From Thermomicrobiaceae bacterium (GTDB taxonomy: Bacteria > Chloroflexota > Chloroflexia > Thermomicrobiales > Thermomicrobiaceae), in assembly GCA_007123655.1 (NCBI GenBank), contig SKKR01000581.1, forward strand, positions 1 to 6,581: a stretch of DNA of 6,581 bases. Direction: 5' to 3'. Positions 6,226 through 6,581 of the stretch are shown here, piece after piece (position 1 is the stretch's first letter; each line of letters opens with the position of its first letter). Under the pieces are notes generated by a model. That model did no database searches and was not told the origin of the DNA. It was given only the letters and a program-made list of their open reading frames with translations. Made by a program: the position numbers and the translations under genes.

Positions 6226-6581
6226 GTGGCACGCGCTGACACGGGGTCGGACGGCAGGAACCATCCATCAGAAGACCGTCATGTCTGGATCGACTGGCGG
6301 ACGATCAGTGCCTCGGCGGCGGCGCTGGCGCTTGCGTTCGGTATTCTGTTCATCGCCTGGATGGTGCTTCGGCCGCTCGCTGTCCTTCTCATGTCAATTA
6401 TCCTTGCTGAGACGCTCGCACCGGTCGCGTCCAGACTGGAGCGCAAAATGCGTCGTTCATTCGCGGTGCTCCTGACGTATCTGGGCGTCGTCCTGGTGAT
6501 GATCGCGCTGGCGCTCACCATCGTCCCCGCGGTGCTGACCGAGATCGGAGACCTCACCGAGGAGATCCCGGATGCCCAGGA
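6226..6581 (+). CDS. AI-2E family transporter, N-terminal part (runs off the window)
   Basis: This GTG-started frame is open to the window's end and gives 118 residues of a protein that in this family usually reaches about 350. A polar, charged N-terminus (1-24) is followed by W24-R25, a hydrophobic segment (27-48), the family-typical R-P-L stretch leading into LLMSIILAETLAPVASRLE (54-72), a basic loop R73-R77, and a second hydrophobic segment (79-104). It then reads EIGDLTEEIPD, matching the start of the periplasmic or amphipathic region in AI-2E/PerM/YdiK-type proteins (Pfam PF01594). Members are multi-pass inner-membrane proteins; some export autoinducer-2 and others are Na+/H+ antiporters, so the substrate cannot be assigned. 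AAAGGGGGAG (6212-6221) is a strong ribosome binding site. It has its own intergenic region after the gyrA terminator, so it is probably expressed separately. Confidence 0.82.
   Translation, partial: MARADTGSDGRNHPSEDRHVWIDWRTISASAAALALAFGILFIAWMVLRPLAVLLMSIILAETLAPVASRLERKMRRSFAVLLTYLGVVLVMIALALTIVPAVLTEIGDLTEEIPDAQ

Noticed and set aside
5872..6268. Two overlapping minus-strand frames of about 120-130 residues after gyrA
   Set aside because: They cross the gyrA 3' end and its terminator, are Arg-rich with no motif, and are mutually overlapping frames.
6107..6475. Plus-strand frame starting at 6107 with a signal-peptide-like beginning
   Set aside because: The start looks like a secretion signal, but there is no good ribosome binding site, and the rest becomes Arg/Ser-rich and overlaps the well-supported transporter gene in another frame.

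Overview
The window comes from a GC-rich bacterial chromosome (roughly 60% G+C by eye, with GTG starts and long antisense shadow frames). Three things suggest Chloroflexota, perhaps near Thermomicrobia: the GyrA wording (for example VQRRILYA followed by HEMG), an XPB-type helicase, and a PatA/LpxL-type acyltransferase. This placement comes from memory of family sequences, not from a search; Actinobacteriota is the main alternative.

Layout. Bases 1-58 are probably the last codons of an upstream + strand gene, followed by a perfect GC hairpin (85-112). Two + strand genes joined by a TAATG stop/start overlap follow (146-817 and 817-1794). The second is a clear lysophospholipid acyltransferase of the LpxL/PatA superfamily. 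The first has no obvious annotation, but its landmark residues line up with the second gene at nearly identical spacings. I read it as a shortened acyltransferase homologue that has lost the membrane anchor, about 44 central residues and the catalytic histidine. The active-looking partner in turn lacks the acid of the HX4(D/E) motif. This pair is the most unusual thing here.

A - strand gene for a bacterial XPB/ERCC3-type superfamily 2 helicase (1778-3364) converges on the acyltransferase gene, with a 17-bp tail-to-tail overlap. It diverges from gyrA (3499-6024) across 134 bp that hold an extended -10 promoter for gyrA, overlapped by a small palindrome. GyrA is full length, with its catalytic tyrosine and GyrA box, but has several uncommon substitutions in the quinolone-resistance-determining region. 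gyrA ends in a clear intrinsic terminator (6048-6088). After it, the 5' part of an AI-2E-family membrane transporter gene starts at 6226 and runs off the window.

Functionally this is core genome: membrane lipid acylation, DNA repair or remodelling, DNA supercoiling and a transporter. I saw no mobile element, CRISPR array, tRNA or rRNA.
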